This document shows, piece by piece, positions 45,970 through 57,450 of a DNA stretch of 64,000 nt. Numbering within the stretch: the first letter of the stretch is position 1; each line of letters starts with the position of its first letter. The notes below the pieces were generated by a model, which was not told the DNA's origin, ran no database searches, and saw nothing but the letters and a program-made list of their open reading frames with translations. The DNA lies in contig JALGQZ010000003.1 of assembly GCA_023105745.1 (NCBI GenBank), positions 39,943,185 to 40,007,184 of the forward strand, in the 5' to 3' direction. A program made the translations under genes and the position numbers. The DNA comes from Austropuccinia psidii (taxonomy: Eukaryota > Basidiomycota > Pucciniomycetes > Pucciniales > Sphaerophragmiaceae).

Positions 45970-46480
45970 ATGCACTATACTTCTGGAAAATCAATTATAA
46001 GCTTTGTTATGTTAAAGAATGAAGAGGAAAGATTGAATCTCAACACTGGGGAATACTTCACATGTGTTGGAAAAAATTATCTACAAGCACTTGTACCAGA
46101 TTGGGAAAAGAAACTTGTACCAATACAGGGAGTAAAGTTTAGTAGTGTAAGTGAAAGCATGAAAACCCTTGGAATCATTGACTTAAAATTGATTTCCCCA
46201 CATCAATTTCAATGTATAAGAATGAAATTGGATTTTGTAGCAATGGAAAGTTGTACTAGTAGCCATTTCATTCTTCGTAATGATTACCTATCAATTTATC
46301 ATATATATATCTCTAACAAAAAAGATAGATATTTTACAATAGGAGATAATAAAAGAAAAATAATTCTTTTGATTAATAAGACACAAATTACTGTTATAAA
46401 AAATGAGGAGAAAACACCAGAGAAACACCTATTCACAAGTGAAAAACTAAAAGAGGCAGAATTAAATAGTGAATTAACAG
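45970..46480 (+). pseudogene. Aspartic protease remnant of element C
   Basis: An open frame of 182 codons (45970-46518) that is longer than most here. The active-site triplet reads N-T-G (LNTGEYFTCVGKNYLQ) in place of D-S/T-G, so the catalytic Asp is lost while the rest of the domain (VPIQGVKFSSVSESMKTLG, CTSSHFILRNDYLSIY, KKDRYFTIGDNKR) stays readable. It ends in a Lys/Glu-rich linker to RT. Confidence 0.82.
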
Positions 46481-46489
46481 AAAAAATGA

Positions 46490-47870
46490 AAGACAAAATT
46501 GATTTACCTCTTATATAAATACAAAAGTGCTTTTGAAAATGACAAAAAGCCACTTGGTGCCATTGTTGGAAATGAGGTTAATATTATTATAAATTTAGAT
46601 AAACCTTATCCACCCCTGTTGAGAAGCCCAGCTTATCAAGCAATCCCAAGAGCTAGAGAAGCCTTAGAGGGACAAATTGAAGAATTGATGGACCTAGGAG
46701 GTTTAAAGAAAGGAGGCCATAATGAAAAAGTATAAGTAACTAGAAAGGTCATTATAACCTGGCACAATGGTAAATAAAGGATTTCGGGGGATTTGAGAGA
46801 TTTAGATACCTGTACTATCCCTGACAAATATCCAATACTTAGGATCCATGAGACATTGAGAAAACTGTCACAAGCTAAGTTAATTACAGCAATGGATTCC
46901 CTTAAAGGTTTTTTCCAAAATATCTTAGCATATAATGCCAGAAAGCTACTGGGAATAATAGTCCACTGTGGAATATATGAGTACTTAAGAATGCCATTTG
47001 GTATATAAAATTCCCTTTCCCATTACCAAAAATTGATGAATACTATACTCCCTAAAAAATTATCAAAGGTATGGCTAATCATCCATATTGATGGTATTAT
47101 AATTTTCTTAGAAGCTTGAGAAAATAACCTGAAAATACTTTAAAGAGTATTTAAGAATAAATCCCAAGTAAATATGAAAATATCATTAAAGAAATGTCAT
47201 TTTGAATACAGTAAGCTAATGGCACTAGGACATAAAGTGTCTGGACTATGTTTTGGCATAGATGAAGATAAGGTAGCATCAGTACTACTAAAACCAATTC
47301 TACAAAGTAAGAAAGAAATGCAATCACTCTTAAGAGCTTCTGGATATTACAGAGAACATATAAAAGACTTTTCAAAAACTGGAAAATCTTTGTATAGACT
47401 ATGTGATCAACAAACTGTCTATCAAATGACTGAAGAAAAAGCTAAAGAATATGAGGAATTGGAAACAGCCCTCACAAATTCCATATTGGAAACTAAATCT
47501 CAAACTATAAATGAATGCTTCTGGATACGTATTAGGTGCCACAATACACCACACAAAAATAATCAATCATAAACCTGTTGAAGGACCAATTTTCTTTATT
47601 TAAAGACAACAAAGCCCAACAAAAGAAAGGTATTGAGAAAGCCGAATGGAATTCCTTTTCTTAGTGTGGGCCCTAGAAAAGCTACACTATTAATTAGATG
47701 TAAAAGTCTTTTATCTCATCATGGATTGTAATTCTGAAAAATCATTGCTAAATATGAAGACAGAAAATAGACACATGCTGAGATGGAAAATGTCTATCCC
47801 ACAATATAGAGGATATACAAATATATTCCATAAATCTGGAAATACTTACAAAACCCAGATGGTCTCAGCA
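46490..47870 (+). pseudogene. Reverse transcriptase and RNase H of element C (broken)
   Basis: RT pieces: YPPLLRSPAYQAIPRAREAL (46499-46735), LSQAKLITAMDSLKGF and YEYLRMPFGI (46793-47008), then the catalytic motif as H-I-D-G (47081-47092), so the second Asp of YIDD is lost. The thumb and connection follow at 47174-47572 ([31 protein letters not shown]). RNase H is fragmentary (47640-47870: WALEKLHY-like, then [14 protein letters not shown]). Several stops; inactive. Confidence 0.82.
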
Positions 47871-49500
47871 GATGGGCTGTAGAAAAGACAGCTAGAGCCC
47901 CAGCATGGGTACCACAGGAAGAAAATCATATAGAAGAAATATGTATTACAGAAATTTGCACAGAATTCTTTCATAAAGTAAAGGAAAGCTATAATATGGA
48001 TAATACTTGTAATATCTGATTACAACTCTTAATGAAATACTTCAAAGACACATAATTATCTTCCACACTAGATGAAGTATGAAAAAAACAATATTATGAA
48101 GGAAGATTCCACCTCCTTGATGTAATTATTTATCATAGGAATAAAAAAATGTGTTATGACCTCAAAAGATAGAGTTCTAATGAAAACTATACTACATGAA
48201 TGCCATGATAGTGTTGTATCTGGAAATCTCTCAGAAGATAAGGCACTAGAAAGAGTAAAAATCGTCTCTTAGGGGTCAATTTGGAGAAACACTGTTGTAG
48301 AATACTACCAAAGTTTTTCCAGGTTCCAAAAGGTAAATAGAACCACAGATAAGAAATTTGGTATGATGATATCAACTAAAGAGCCAAAATCCCCACAGTA
48401 AATATTTCATATTTATTCGGTAACATCTCTACCCCCAGAAGGAGACAGAAGCTCCAATGAATGTCTAGCCTTAGGTAAAGTGAAACCCCAATGTTCTTAC
48501 CATTTCATAAATATGACACAAATATGAACAAAGCTATAATGATATGGAATAGAGTTATTAGCCATACAGGTTTATTCAAAAATATCATAAGTGATAGATA
48601 TACCAAATTCACTTCAGCCCTATGGGCAAATCTCCATAGCTTGTTTGGAACAAAGTAATCATTATCAACAGAATATCACCCTCAAACTGATGGACTAGCA
48701 GAGATAATGATATAATCTCTGGACAGCATGATCAGGAGATTCTGTGATTATGACTGAGAATTCTAAGACTTTTATGGTTTTACCCATGATTGATGTACTC
48801 TGATACATTTTCTTGAGCTGAAATACAAGACATTGGCTCATGCATAACCTGTAAAAACACCTGTAATGTTGGAAAAAGATTGGAACCCCAGACTATCTTA
48901 TGACACACTCAAAAATTAATTGGTTTCTATACATCCAAAATCAAGTAGGTTTAGGATAATTCTTGACAAACAAAGACAGACTGCAAATATATTTATACAG
49001 AATTATTCCAAATATGAGAAAGAAAGATGGGATAAAAGTCACAAACCACCTGATTTTACAATAGGATACTTAGTAATACTATAAGCTTCAAACTTTAATG
49101 ATATTAAATGATCAAAACAATTGAAAGGATCCTTTTCATGATATTTTATGATAAAAGCCCTTCATGGACCTAATGCTTTACAACTAGAATTAAAATGCTA
49201 CTTAATGAACAAACACCCAAAATTCCTCGAAAGTCTGATAGATCCTCACAATTCAAGTCATGAGCAACTATTTACCTTGAGAAATATACCACTACTTGAA
49301 ATTCCCCCTCTAGAAGAAGTAGAAGAAAAGAAAATCATTCAAGTCCTTAAGGAAAGGAGGACAAGAAACAGAAAATAGAGGGAATACCTTTGAAGGTACA
49401 GAAACCCAGCTCAAGAAGATGAATGGCTACTTGCAAAATATATAAATAATTCTGAAAAACTCTTAAGGAGGTTCAGCCATGAATGAAGACCCAAAAAATA
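47871..49500 (+). pseudogene. Integrase and chromodomain remnant of element C
   Basis: Traceable through many frame changes: HECHDSVVSGNLSEDKALER near 48196, a core piece near 48570-48660 reading KNIISDRYTKFTSALWANL (here the Asp of S-D-R is kept), DGLAEIMI near 48692, and a C-terminal domain (49148-49378: IKALHGPNALQLEL, EIPPLEEVEEKKIIQVLKER). A chromodomain-like tail runs to about 49500. Too broken to function. Confidence 0.75.
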
Positions 49501-49607
49501 AGAAAACTAAGCATTATCGAGATTGAAGGCTAAAAATGTCTATTGAAGAGGGAGGAAAGTGAATGATACCCTAATTAGCTATATAAGATTGTAGTAAAAT
49601 CTTTTTT

Positions 49608-49619
49608 GGTGGTAGGGAA
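49608..49619 (+). other. Polypurine tract of element C
   Basis: GGTGGTAGGGAA directly before TGT at 49620, identical to elements A and D. Confidence 0.8.
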
Positions 49620-49630
49620 TGTCATCCTTT
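49620..49630 (+). repeat. 3' LTR of element C, first piece
   Basis: TGTCATCCTTT is the first 11 bases. The LTR continues after the insert with CATCCTTTAAGATATG at 50387, which lines up with TGTGAGACTTTGGGATATG of element A's LTR. Confidence 0.55.
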
Positions 49631-50386
49631 TTCACAGGGGCTCTTCTAAGTGAAGAGGGCCTGGAACTCAGTAAACTAGGACTTACTTATTAAGGGCTAA
49701 AGATATGGTAAATTAGAAAATACACTTAAGAGTCTAATGACATGAAATTACTTAATAAAGAAATATAAGAAAGCAGAAAAAAAAAGAGTAAGAAATAGAA
49801 GAACCAACCACAAAAAAGTCCAAGTCCACTGTTTCAACCTGTCAGAATGGAAAGACAAGGGTGAATAAGGATATGGCCACCCAACTCATACTGTACAGGT
49901 GAAGAAAATAAATGCAAAGACTAACTTAAAATCAAATAAATATAATACCAAAAATAAGGATAAGAATATTTATAAAGTAATAAATAAACTAAATTAATTA
50001 ACTTGGGAAAGGTCCCCAGGGGGAGAAAGAGGGGCTGGTATATGTGAGAATCACCAGCCCTGATCCACACAGAGAATTTTCATGAGAATAATTAATGATT
50101 GACTTGAGTCTGACCAAATCAGGTTGTGTATGTCTTTACAGGATCTGTACAAAAGGTGTGGTGGTATTGAGTGATCATACAGTTCCAGGATGGTGTATCC
50201 AAACTGTATTGGGTAATTCCAACCTGTACAGAAGGTGACAGGCTGTATTCATGAACCAGAATGTATGCATGTTTCAGCAAGGAAGATTGCTGAGGTTATA
50301 TGCTGATAAACACAGTGGATTTTCTGCTTTGAGGTATTTGAGTGGGTGTAAGTATGAATACACTTACCCCTGACTAGTTGCTGTTA
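49631..50386. mobile_element. ~760-bp insertion in element C's 3' LTR, unclassified
   Basis: Flanked by direct copies of CATCCTTT (49623-49630 and 50387-50394). Read as an 8-bp duplication it fits hAT-type DNA transposons. Read as a 5-bp duplication (TCCTT) it fits a solo LTR ending GTTACA. Ends near TTCACAGGGG and CTGACTAGTTGCTGTTA do not form clear inverted repeats. It contains CTGTATTGGG and GGTGACAGGCTGTATT phrases. No coding. Confidence 0.5.
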
Positions 50387-50666
50387 CATCCTTTAAGATA
50401 TGTCCACATCTTTAAAAAGGTGACAAAAAAATCTACAAAACTTTGAATTGATCTAAGAACCTTACAACTAGTAGAAATGCCATAAAAATGCATAAATTCT
50501 TGATTATATTACACAAACAGGAATTGAAATGTGAAATATATTGCACCATTAGATTCCCCATAAAAAACCATATGTGACTCTTTTATTTTATTCCTGTAGA
50601 CCCAATACTTAATGAGATAACCTTAATATATGCACTTTCATGATCAGTTTATATATTCATGGTTTT
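50387..50666 (+). repeat. 3' LTR of element C, second piece
   Basis: Matches the first ~300 bases of element A's LTR (ATGCCATAAAAATGCATAAA, ACTTTCATGATCAGT, TATATTCATGG). It ends in GTTTT (50662-50666), the left target duplication of element D. Confidence 0.75.
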
Positions 50667-52797
50667 TGTGAGCCTGTGGGTATGTATGACATACCCATAA
50701 GGCCACAAATGATTTTATATACAGATTATTTAGTCTTCAACAGACTTTTCAATTGAATTTAAAATAAAAAATAACAAAAAATAAGTATAACTTTTTTTTG
50801 GATAAACAAAGTTATAAAGATTATGTCATTTTTGGGCTCTACACCAAAGATAACCTAGGGTACACCCATAGGGTGTTATACCCAAAAAGGCTTATTTCTT
50901 ATGTTATTGAAAGATTTAAGAATATCACAGTACTAATGTAATTTTTTTAATTTTTTTTTAAAATTGTAAAATTTGAGCTTAAATAAGTTTAAATTCAAAT
51001 GTGCATAAGGCTTATGCAAGCTTGCCAAAAGTTTAGTTAAAATTGAGGTGTTGTGTATATTTACTGAATTGGCTAAGGATCTGCCATACAGAATGTAAAT
51101 CCTGTGTGAGCTCAATTTAAAACAATTCAAGGCCATAGTATGGCTTTAAATAAATAAAAGGGCAAAATCCACACAAAAAGGTGGGACAAAGCAAAAAGAC
51201 CAAACAGAGCTGGGGTACCCAAATTTTTGAATCTGAAAGAATTCAATTAAGGTTGTCCACCTGTATTGGAGGATTTCAAACCCTATTTAAAATGTAAGAT
51301 TAGACTTTGATCCAAAATTAAAGTTTAAACTGGTTTTATCCCAATTTGGACAGGAATTTCAAGCTGCCAAAGGGTAAATCCCAATATGCAGGCTTTAAAT
51401 TAAAGTTTTGAGACCTGTCAAATACTAAATAAGATTTAAAATTTAAGGTTACAAGAATTTAAACCTTATCAAAAGTGAAGGTTTAGTGTGTATTGCTATT
51501 TTACGTGGGGAAATAGTAATAACTTCAAAAATTCATTCAAAATCCAATTCTTAATGGATTTGCTTGAAAATTTCACACAGCTTAAGATTTAATATTATCT
51601 ATATATACATTGAATTTTTTGAGTATCTTTTATAAAGAGATCTCCTGGGTAATTAGCCTGGAAGCTTACTCTTTTGATTATAATTAAAGAGAATTAAGAT
51701 TTCTTAGAAATTAATTGAAAATTGATTTTAAGAGATTTCTGCTTGAAACTCTATTTTTAAGTTGTTAATGTGATGAACTTTAATATAAATAAACTTATGT
51801 TATATTAATGCTTAAAATAATTAACTTAAATCAGGATTAAGGTTACTTGGAGTTAAGAATAACACTGGTAACTTTACATTAGAATTAAAAATAAGTTACC
51901 TTGAGTTAAGAACCTTATTTTTAAGCATGGTTTTTCAGTTTTTACCTGAGCATTCCCTCTATATTCATCATGAATCATGAGAGCTTCTCTGTAGACATAA
52001 AAGCAGTCTTTACATCACTGTTTTTGTCCATAATCAATTATCAATCCAATCATATTACACATTTTAACAGGTACAGTTTCATTATATATAAAATCTTATA
52101 ATCAAAACATTGCTTAAGTTTTTCATTCTTTATAAATTGTGAATTAAACAATTGAAATCATAGCAGTTATATTATGGTTGTAATAACCTATAATATATTT
52201 TATTTGATAAATTATTGTCTTTAAAATATCTTTTGAAATCCACAAATTCCTCTCAAAAACTCTTTAATCATATTTTTTAACATAAAAAGTTTTTGATCAT
52301 TTAAAATATTGATTTTTGGAGTGTTTTTAACCAATAATAATTATTTAATGTAATAACTGTTGTATTTGAATTGTTGTATTAAATTTATATTTTAAGGAAG
52401 TTTTTGCTAAGATTATATATCTTTTTTATCTATTATTAGTTTTTTATATAGAATTTTTGTAAAAGAATTATTTCTGAACAGGGTGTGTTATAGCTCTCTT
52501 ATAAATAATGCTTATATTTTCCATGTGTAATTGTATGATCAGGAGCTTTACACTCCGTATTGTAATGATTTTCAGTGACCGTGATTTTAACAAATTTTTA
52601 GGACATAAATAATACTCTAGACCTTATTTTACTGTTTTATGATGTACAATTGCCATATTTACTTTAATATTGTCTTTTTTGGAACTTATCCCTTATAAAT
52701 AATCTTTATAATATTAATAAAGCTATTCTTTCTTAAAAATATTGTTTGAAAAAATATACTATTGATTGACTTGGAATAAATTTATTTTGTCTAACCA
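50667..52797 (+). repeat. 5' LTR of element D
   Basis: Closely matches the 3' LTR up to about 52580 (TTTTCAGTGACCGTGA). The last ~200 bases do not match the 3' copy. The end is placed at about 52797, before TGGCGTTTTCAAATC, a possible primer-binding site, which gives nearly the same length as the 3' LTR. Features: terminal dyad GGGTATG/CATACCC (50678-50696), TATATT at 51960-51965, donor-like AACAG|GTACAG at 52071. A minus-strand open frame (51136-50933) recurs in the 3' LTR but looks non-coding. Confidence 0.75.
51959..51966 (+). promoter_or_regulatory. TATA-like box of element D LTR
   Basis: CTATATTC in the 5' LTR; the 3' LTR has a better match (CTATATAC, 60464-60471). It lies about 105 bases before the donor-like site. 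Confidence 0.45.
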
Positions 52798-53112
52798 GTG
52801 GCGTTTTCAAATCACAGACTTGAAATTTATTATTTGCATTATTCTGGTATAAAGTGAATAATGATACAATTTTGATTAATAGCTTATTAATTGCATAATT
52901 ATTATTTCTTTGAAGAAAATATAAAATCAAATAGAAAAATTTTAAAAATTAAAAATCTTCACTAAAAACATTTTTTTCTTGAATCTTAGATATTTTTCTT
53001 TATTTTTGATGTAATTTGCCATAAGTTACCTTAAAACAACTTTATCCAATAAGTTGAGTTTATAAGTTATTTTTATTGTTTGATAAAATAACTTATTTAT
53101 TCTTTTCTCTAG
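52071..53112 (+). other. Possible leader intron from LTR to gag (element D)
   Basis: Donor AACAG|GTACAG in the 5' LTR (AACAG|GTAAAG in the 3' LTR at 60576) and acceptor TCTTTTCTCTAG|TG at 53111-53112. Same arrangement as element A (7303-8412), including removal of U5 and the primer-binding region, though the sequences are unrelated. Confidence 0.4.
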
Positions 53113-53278
53113 TGTCATTCATCAGATAAATTTCTTCAGACTCTGAAGCCTCAGAGTCTAGTATTGCAATTCAAACTAGCCCAGCACCAAGGGGTTTAAT
53201 TACCAAAGAACCCTTTAAAGGTCCAGAAGGTGAATTCAATTCATTTCTTAGTACATTTTTCCTTAAAATTGATGTGAA

Positions 53279-55296
53279 ATGACTCCTACTAGAAGTGGAA
53301 GTAACTACTCCATCCAATTAAATGGATCTGGACAAGGACATTCAAGTCATAAATACAAAAGACAAGAATATAAGCCCAGAGGAGAGGCACAAATGAAGGA
53401 TGCCAGAGCTTCCACCAGTTCCCAAAGGTTAGCCAGAGCCTTTGACAACCTTATTGAGAGTCCAGAAGCTGACGGAACTGCTATTTCTGTTGTTAGACCT
53501 GAATCACTTTCAACAGGCAACAATAGAGATATACCAGTCTCAGTACAAGAACTGGTTTATGGCAGCAAAACAGAAAGAGTGGGAACTTCTCCCAAGTCTT
53601 TGGATAAGAACAATGAACTGGTATCTTCAAGTGAAGAAGTTCATGGGGCCAGAAAAGACAGAGGAACTTCTGAAGGGTTGGAAACCCATGTCTTGCAAAG
53701 GACAAGTCCAACATATAAAAGCTTGGTTGAAAAACCAAAGAATGCTATCAGAGGACCAGAAGAAGAAGGTGGCCCAAGGAAAGGAAAACAGTGCAGTGGA
53801 AGCTCCCCAAGCCTCCACAAGCAAAAATCCGCCTCAACAAGTACCAAACAAGCCCAAGAAAACACCAAAGACCAACCAGAAGGGCAAGCAAAAGTAAAAG
53901 GGAAAGGCAAAGCCCAAGTGGAACAAGCCTTACCCACAGAATTACAGGACTGCCAAGAAAGAGAAGACAGCCATGGACAATGTGTCCAATATGGCAAGAA
54001 CTCTGATGGAATTCAAAACAAGGAAGAGGAAAGACTGAACCAATCATTTTCAAAGAATTAGACCTTGTAGACTTGTGAACCAAATTGAAACTTGTAATAA
54101 AGATATCATAACAAAGCTTAAAACATTTGAGTATATCTAACAAAAGCTGGGTAATGAGATACTACAAGTAAAAGAATCACAAAAGACTATTATTGGCCTT
54201 GAAAATTGTAATAAATACAATATTTTGTCTTTGGCACAAATTTGTGCAAGAATCAAGTCTAAGGTTACCTTACTCAATCAACAAGATGACAATTCTATTT
54301 CTTTTATAGCTAGACAGTTAAAAGAATTAAGAATACAAGTTAAAAACTTGGAAAACTCAACTGGGCACAATGCAGCTCTTTTCCAAGAGCAATTGGAAAA
54401 AAGTGATAAAGCAAGACTCAAATTGAAAGAAGATATTCAATCAAGTATTAATAATATATCACTGAAGAATGATTTGCAAAAACAGTCTACACCAATTCTT
54501 GACAGAAATGTGCTAAACTTGAATAATGACTTACATCATACAATTTCAAGTAATGCAGAAGTGGAAACTGCTTTCAATTTTCAAGACATTCCAAGATTAG
54601 AAGAATGGGCAACCTTCAGTGGTGAAGGGGAATATAATAATATGGAATTTATGAAAACAATTGATATGTTTAAGGAAGACTTTACCTTACCAGATGAATA
54701 CATAAGTGCCAGATTACACTCATTGTTTACCAAATCAGCAAAGAAATGGTATTACAAAATGAGAAAAGACCATGGTAAACATTCTTGGCCTTGGTGGAAA
54801 GAACAATTTATTTCCAAATGGGCAAATGATTCCTGGAGATTTAAAATGGAAAACTCCTTTGAAGAAGCCGTTTTTGATATTGAGAGGGACAGGCCCATGT
54901 CTTGGTTTCTTAAACAAAAGGATATATTAGCTTCCCTTCATCCTGATATGTCTGAAACAATGGTACATTAAAGGATATTAAGAAAGTGTGGTGGTGACCT
55001 TGAGCATGCTATAAGAAGCAGGTTTACTGAGCCTTGCTCTACAGAAGATTATATCAATGATATGGAGGACATCACTACTAGAACAAAAATTGGTAGAAGT
55101 TGGTATAAACCTTCAATAGACAACAAGACCCGTGGGAAACCAATTCCAAAACAAAATAAACCACATGACAAATCTCCTTTGAAATGTCATAAGTGTGGAA
55201 GTACATCTCATTTGGCTAATACTTGTCCCAAAAAGACAAGAATCAATGAGATAGAAATTGAAAAAGATGACACAAAAGAAACAAATGATGTCCTGT
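53279..55296 (+). pseudogene. gag: gag of element D (nearly complete, frames broken)
   Basis: ATG at 53279 opens MTPTRSGSNYSIQLNGSG, a Ser/Gly/Gln-rich N-terminal part open to 54061. The frame then shifts twice near 54015-54080. 54225-54971 carries a coiled-coil-like stretch (LKELRIQVKNLENSTG) and capsid (HSWPWWKEQFISKWANDSW, FLKQKDILASLHPDMSE). A TAA at 54969 replaces a Lys codon. 55062-55296 has KCHKCGSTSHLANTCPKK, a complete CX2CX4HX4C zinc knuckle. Role: virus-like particle and RNA packaging. Closely related to gag of element B at the N terminus. Confidence 0.85.
53442..53897 (+). CDS. Overlapping open frame within gag of element D
   Basis: 151 codons open in a second frame inside the 53279-54061 gag frame, with no ATG near its start. 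It encodes a more globular-looking, Trp- and Lys-rich sequence (YKNWFMAAKQKEWELLPSLW, KKFMGPEKTEELLKGW, IKAWLKNQRMLSEDQKKK). It is in the same frame as the downstream capsid (54225-54971), with stops at 53898, about 54034 and about 54146 in between. Either frame could be the original Gag N terminus, or both may have been used. Confidence 0.35.
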   Translation: MTTLLRVQKLTELLFLLLDLNHFQQATIEIYQSQYKNWFMAAKQKEWELLPSLWIRTMNWYLQVKKFMGPEKTEELLKGWKPMSCKGQVQHIKAWLKNQRMLSEDQKKKVAQGKENSAVEAPQASTSKNPPQQVPNKPKKTPKTNQKGKQK

Positions 55297-55990
55297 ACAT
55301 GAAAGTGATTCTGAGCCTTCTGAAATGGAGGAATTACCAGATGAACTTAATATAGAAAATATTAATGTTTCCTTTGAATTAACAGAAGTGCATACTCACT
55401 TACCACAGTACAGTAATGAATGTATGGATCTCTTACATGTGCAAGATGCTAAAATTCAGAAACCAAGCCAGCCAGAGTTAAATTTTATACAGCTGGATCA
55501 TCTTGTATCACTAATATTGTGACAAACAACAGAGAAGCAAAGATACATCTTGACTCAGGTGCTTTTTGTACTTGTTTTGGAAACAATTATCTTGAAAAGA
55601 CTTATACCAATTGGCAAGACAAGTTAATGCCAATTGAAGGTATAAAATTCAACAGTGCCATCCAAAATATGCACCCCTTGGGTGTATTTGAAGTAGAAAT
55701 AATATTCCCTCATCATGAAGGAAGTATCAGATTAAATTTGAATTTGTTGTTATGAATAATTGTACATCACAAAACTTTATACTTGGATATTGTTATCTCA
55801 ATATTTATGGTATTGATATTAATAATCACAAAGACAGGTATCTCACTATAGGGGAAAATAAAAGGCAAAAATTTGCTTTTACTCTAGAAAAAAGAGAAAT
55901 CACTGTCATTAGACAAGTGAAAAATGTTAATAAAGACATATTTGTCTCAGATCAATTGATTGAAGCACAAATTAGTCCTGAATTAACACC
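55297..55990 (+). pseudogene. Aspartic protease region of element D
   Basis: Acidic linker (EELPDELNIENINVSFE, 55325 on), then a frame shift near 55455, then HLDSGAFCTCFGNNYLEK (55549 on) with an intact D-S-G active site, TNWQDKLMPIEGIKFNSA, another frame shift near 55735, and NCTSQNFILGYCYLNIYGID with HKDRYLTIGENKRQKF (55752-56015). The only protease in the window that keeps its catalytic triplet, though split across three frames. Confidence 0.85.
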
Positions 55991-56886
55991 AGAAATGAAG
56001 GAAGAACTCATTTAAATTTTATTTCAATACAGGGAAGCCTTTGCTTCTGATAAAGAATCACTTGGGGCTATCAAAGGACATGAAGTGGAAATCATGCTGA
56101 ATGTGGAAAGACCTTACCCTACATGTTTAAGAAGACCAGCTTATGCAGCTAGCGCTAGGGCCAGAGAAGCATTAGAAAGTCATATTAATGAACTAATGAA
56201 ACTGGGAGTTCTTAGAAACGTTGGACACAATGAATAAGTAGAAGTCACAACCCCTGTAATCATTACTTGGCATAATGATAAATCAAGGATTGTTGGTTAT
56301 TTTAGAGAATTGAATACCTACACTATTCTAGATAGGTATAATCCATGAGACTTTGACTCAATTATCCAAAGCAAGATTCATTACCTCTATGGATGCTCTT
56401 AAAGGCTTCCATCAGAATGTTTTAACACCTCATGCTAGGAAATTATTGAGAATCATTGCTCATTGTGGCATTTATGAATACTTGGGGATACCTTTTGGTA
56501 TTAAAAATGCACCCTCTCACTATCAAAGAATATTGAACACCATTTTCCCTCATGAACCTTCAGAAGGATGGTAAATCATTTATATTGATGACATTATCAT
56601 TTGTTAAGAAGCCTGGAAACTGCATTTAGAGAGACTTTCATTAGTACTTAAGAAAATTCTTCAAGTGAACATGAAAATATCTCTTAAAAAATGTAATTTT
56701 GGGTTTCATGAGTTGAATGCTCTAGGACATGCAGTATCAGGACTGAGCGTTGGTGTTGATAAAAACAAAGTTGCTGCAGTGTTACTGAAACAAGTTCCCC
56801 AGAACAAGAAAGGAATGATGTCTTTCTTAGGCTTTGCCACTTATTACAGGCAACAGCTTAAAGATTTTGCAATCCATGCCAGATAA
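55991..56886 (+). pseudogene. Reverse transcriptase of element D
   Basis: After a TAA at 56013 the frame continues with FQYREAFASDKESLGAIKGH, LRRPAYAASARAREALESH and VTTPVIITWHNDKSRIVG (one TAA at about 56234). A ~10-base deletion near 56338 (expected RYPIPRIHE) shifts the frame to 56353-56886: FITSMDALKGFHQN, IPFGIKNAPSHYQRI, stop at 56572, then IYIDDIIIC (YIDD intact, 56579 on), stop at 56605, then [42 protein letters not shown], stop at 56884. Catalytic residues are kept but the frame is broken. Confidence 0.9.
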
Positions 56887-57450
56887 TTGTACAGAATTTG
56901 TGATCAGAAAACTGTCTTTGAAATGACACAGGAGAGGATTCAAGCATATGAAAAGATCAGATATGCCTTGACCAATACACTATTATTACTGATTCCAGCC
57001 TGGAAACTTCCTTTCAAGCTGTATATTGATGCATGTGGTGAGGGCCTGGGTGCAGCTCTTCATCAAGTTCAAATTGTCAATGACAAACCTTATGAAGGTC
57101 CAATTTGTGTAATCTCAAGACAAATCAAACCTACTGAGGCCAGATATGGAGCTATCCAAATGGAGTTCCTTTTCCTTGTTTGGAATCCGGAAAAACTTCA
57201 TTATTATCTTGATGGTAGTGTGTTGGAAGTAATTAATGATTGTAATGCAGTAAAATCACTTCTTAACATGAAAACACCAAACAGACACATTTTAAGATGG
57301 CAGATTGCTATACAGGAGTAGAGAGGTAATATGACTATAGTACATAAAGCTGGAAATATTCACAAGAATGATGATGGCTTAAGTAGATGGGCATTACCCA
57401 ATACACCTGAAAATCCTGCCTATGTTCCCACAGGTTCAGAACCTCAAATT
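56887..57450 (+). pseudogene. RNase H of element D
   Basis: Nearly continuous: [17 protein letters not shown] (first Asp), [20 protein letters not shown] (Glu), [20 protein letters not shown] (second Asp), then a TAG at 57319 replacing Tyr in the [13 protein letters not shown] motif, then [19 protein letters not shown] with the final acidic residue. Apart from the stop it looks active. Same frame as the last RT piece and the first integrase piece. Confidence 0.88.

Noticed and set aside
50933..51136. Minus-strand open frame repeated at 59438-59620
   Set aside because: It recurs only because both lie in the LTRs of element D; low-complexity Leu/Asn/Lys protein, no domain, no expected coding in an LTR.
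53493..54143. Several long minus-strand open frames opposite gag of element D
   Set aside because: They are rich in Trp, Leu, Cys and Phe, the mirror of a Lys/Gln/Pro-rich coding strand, and have no domains. They lie fully inside the plus-strand gag.
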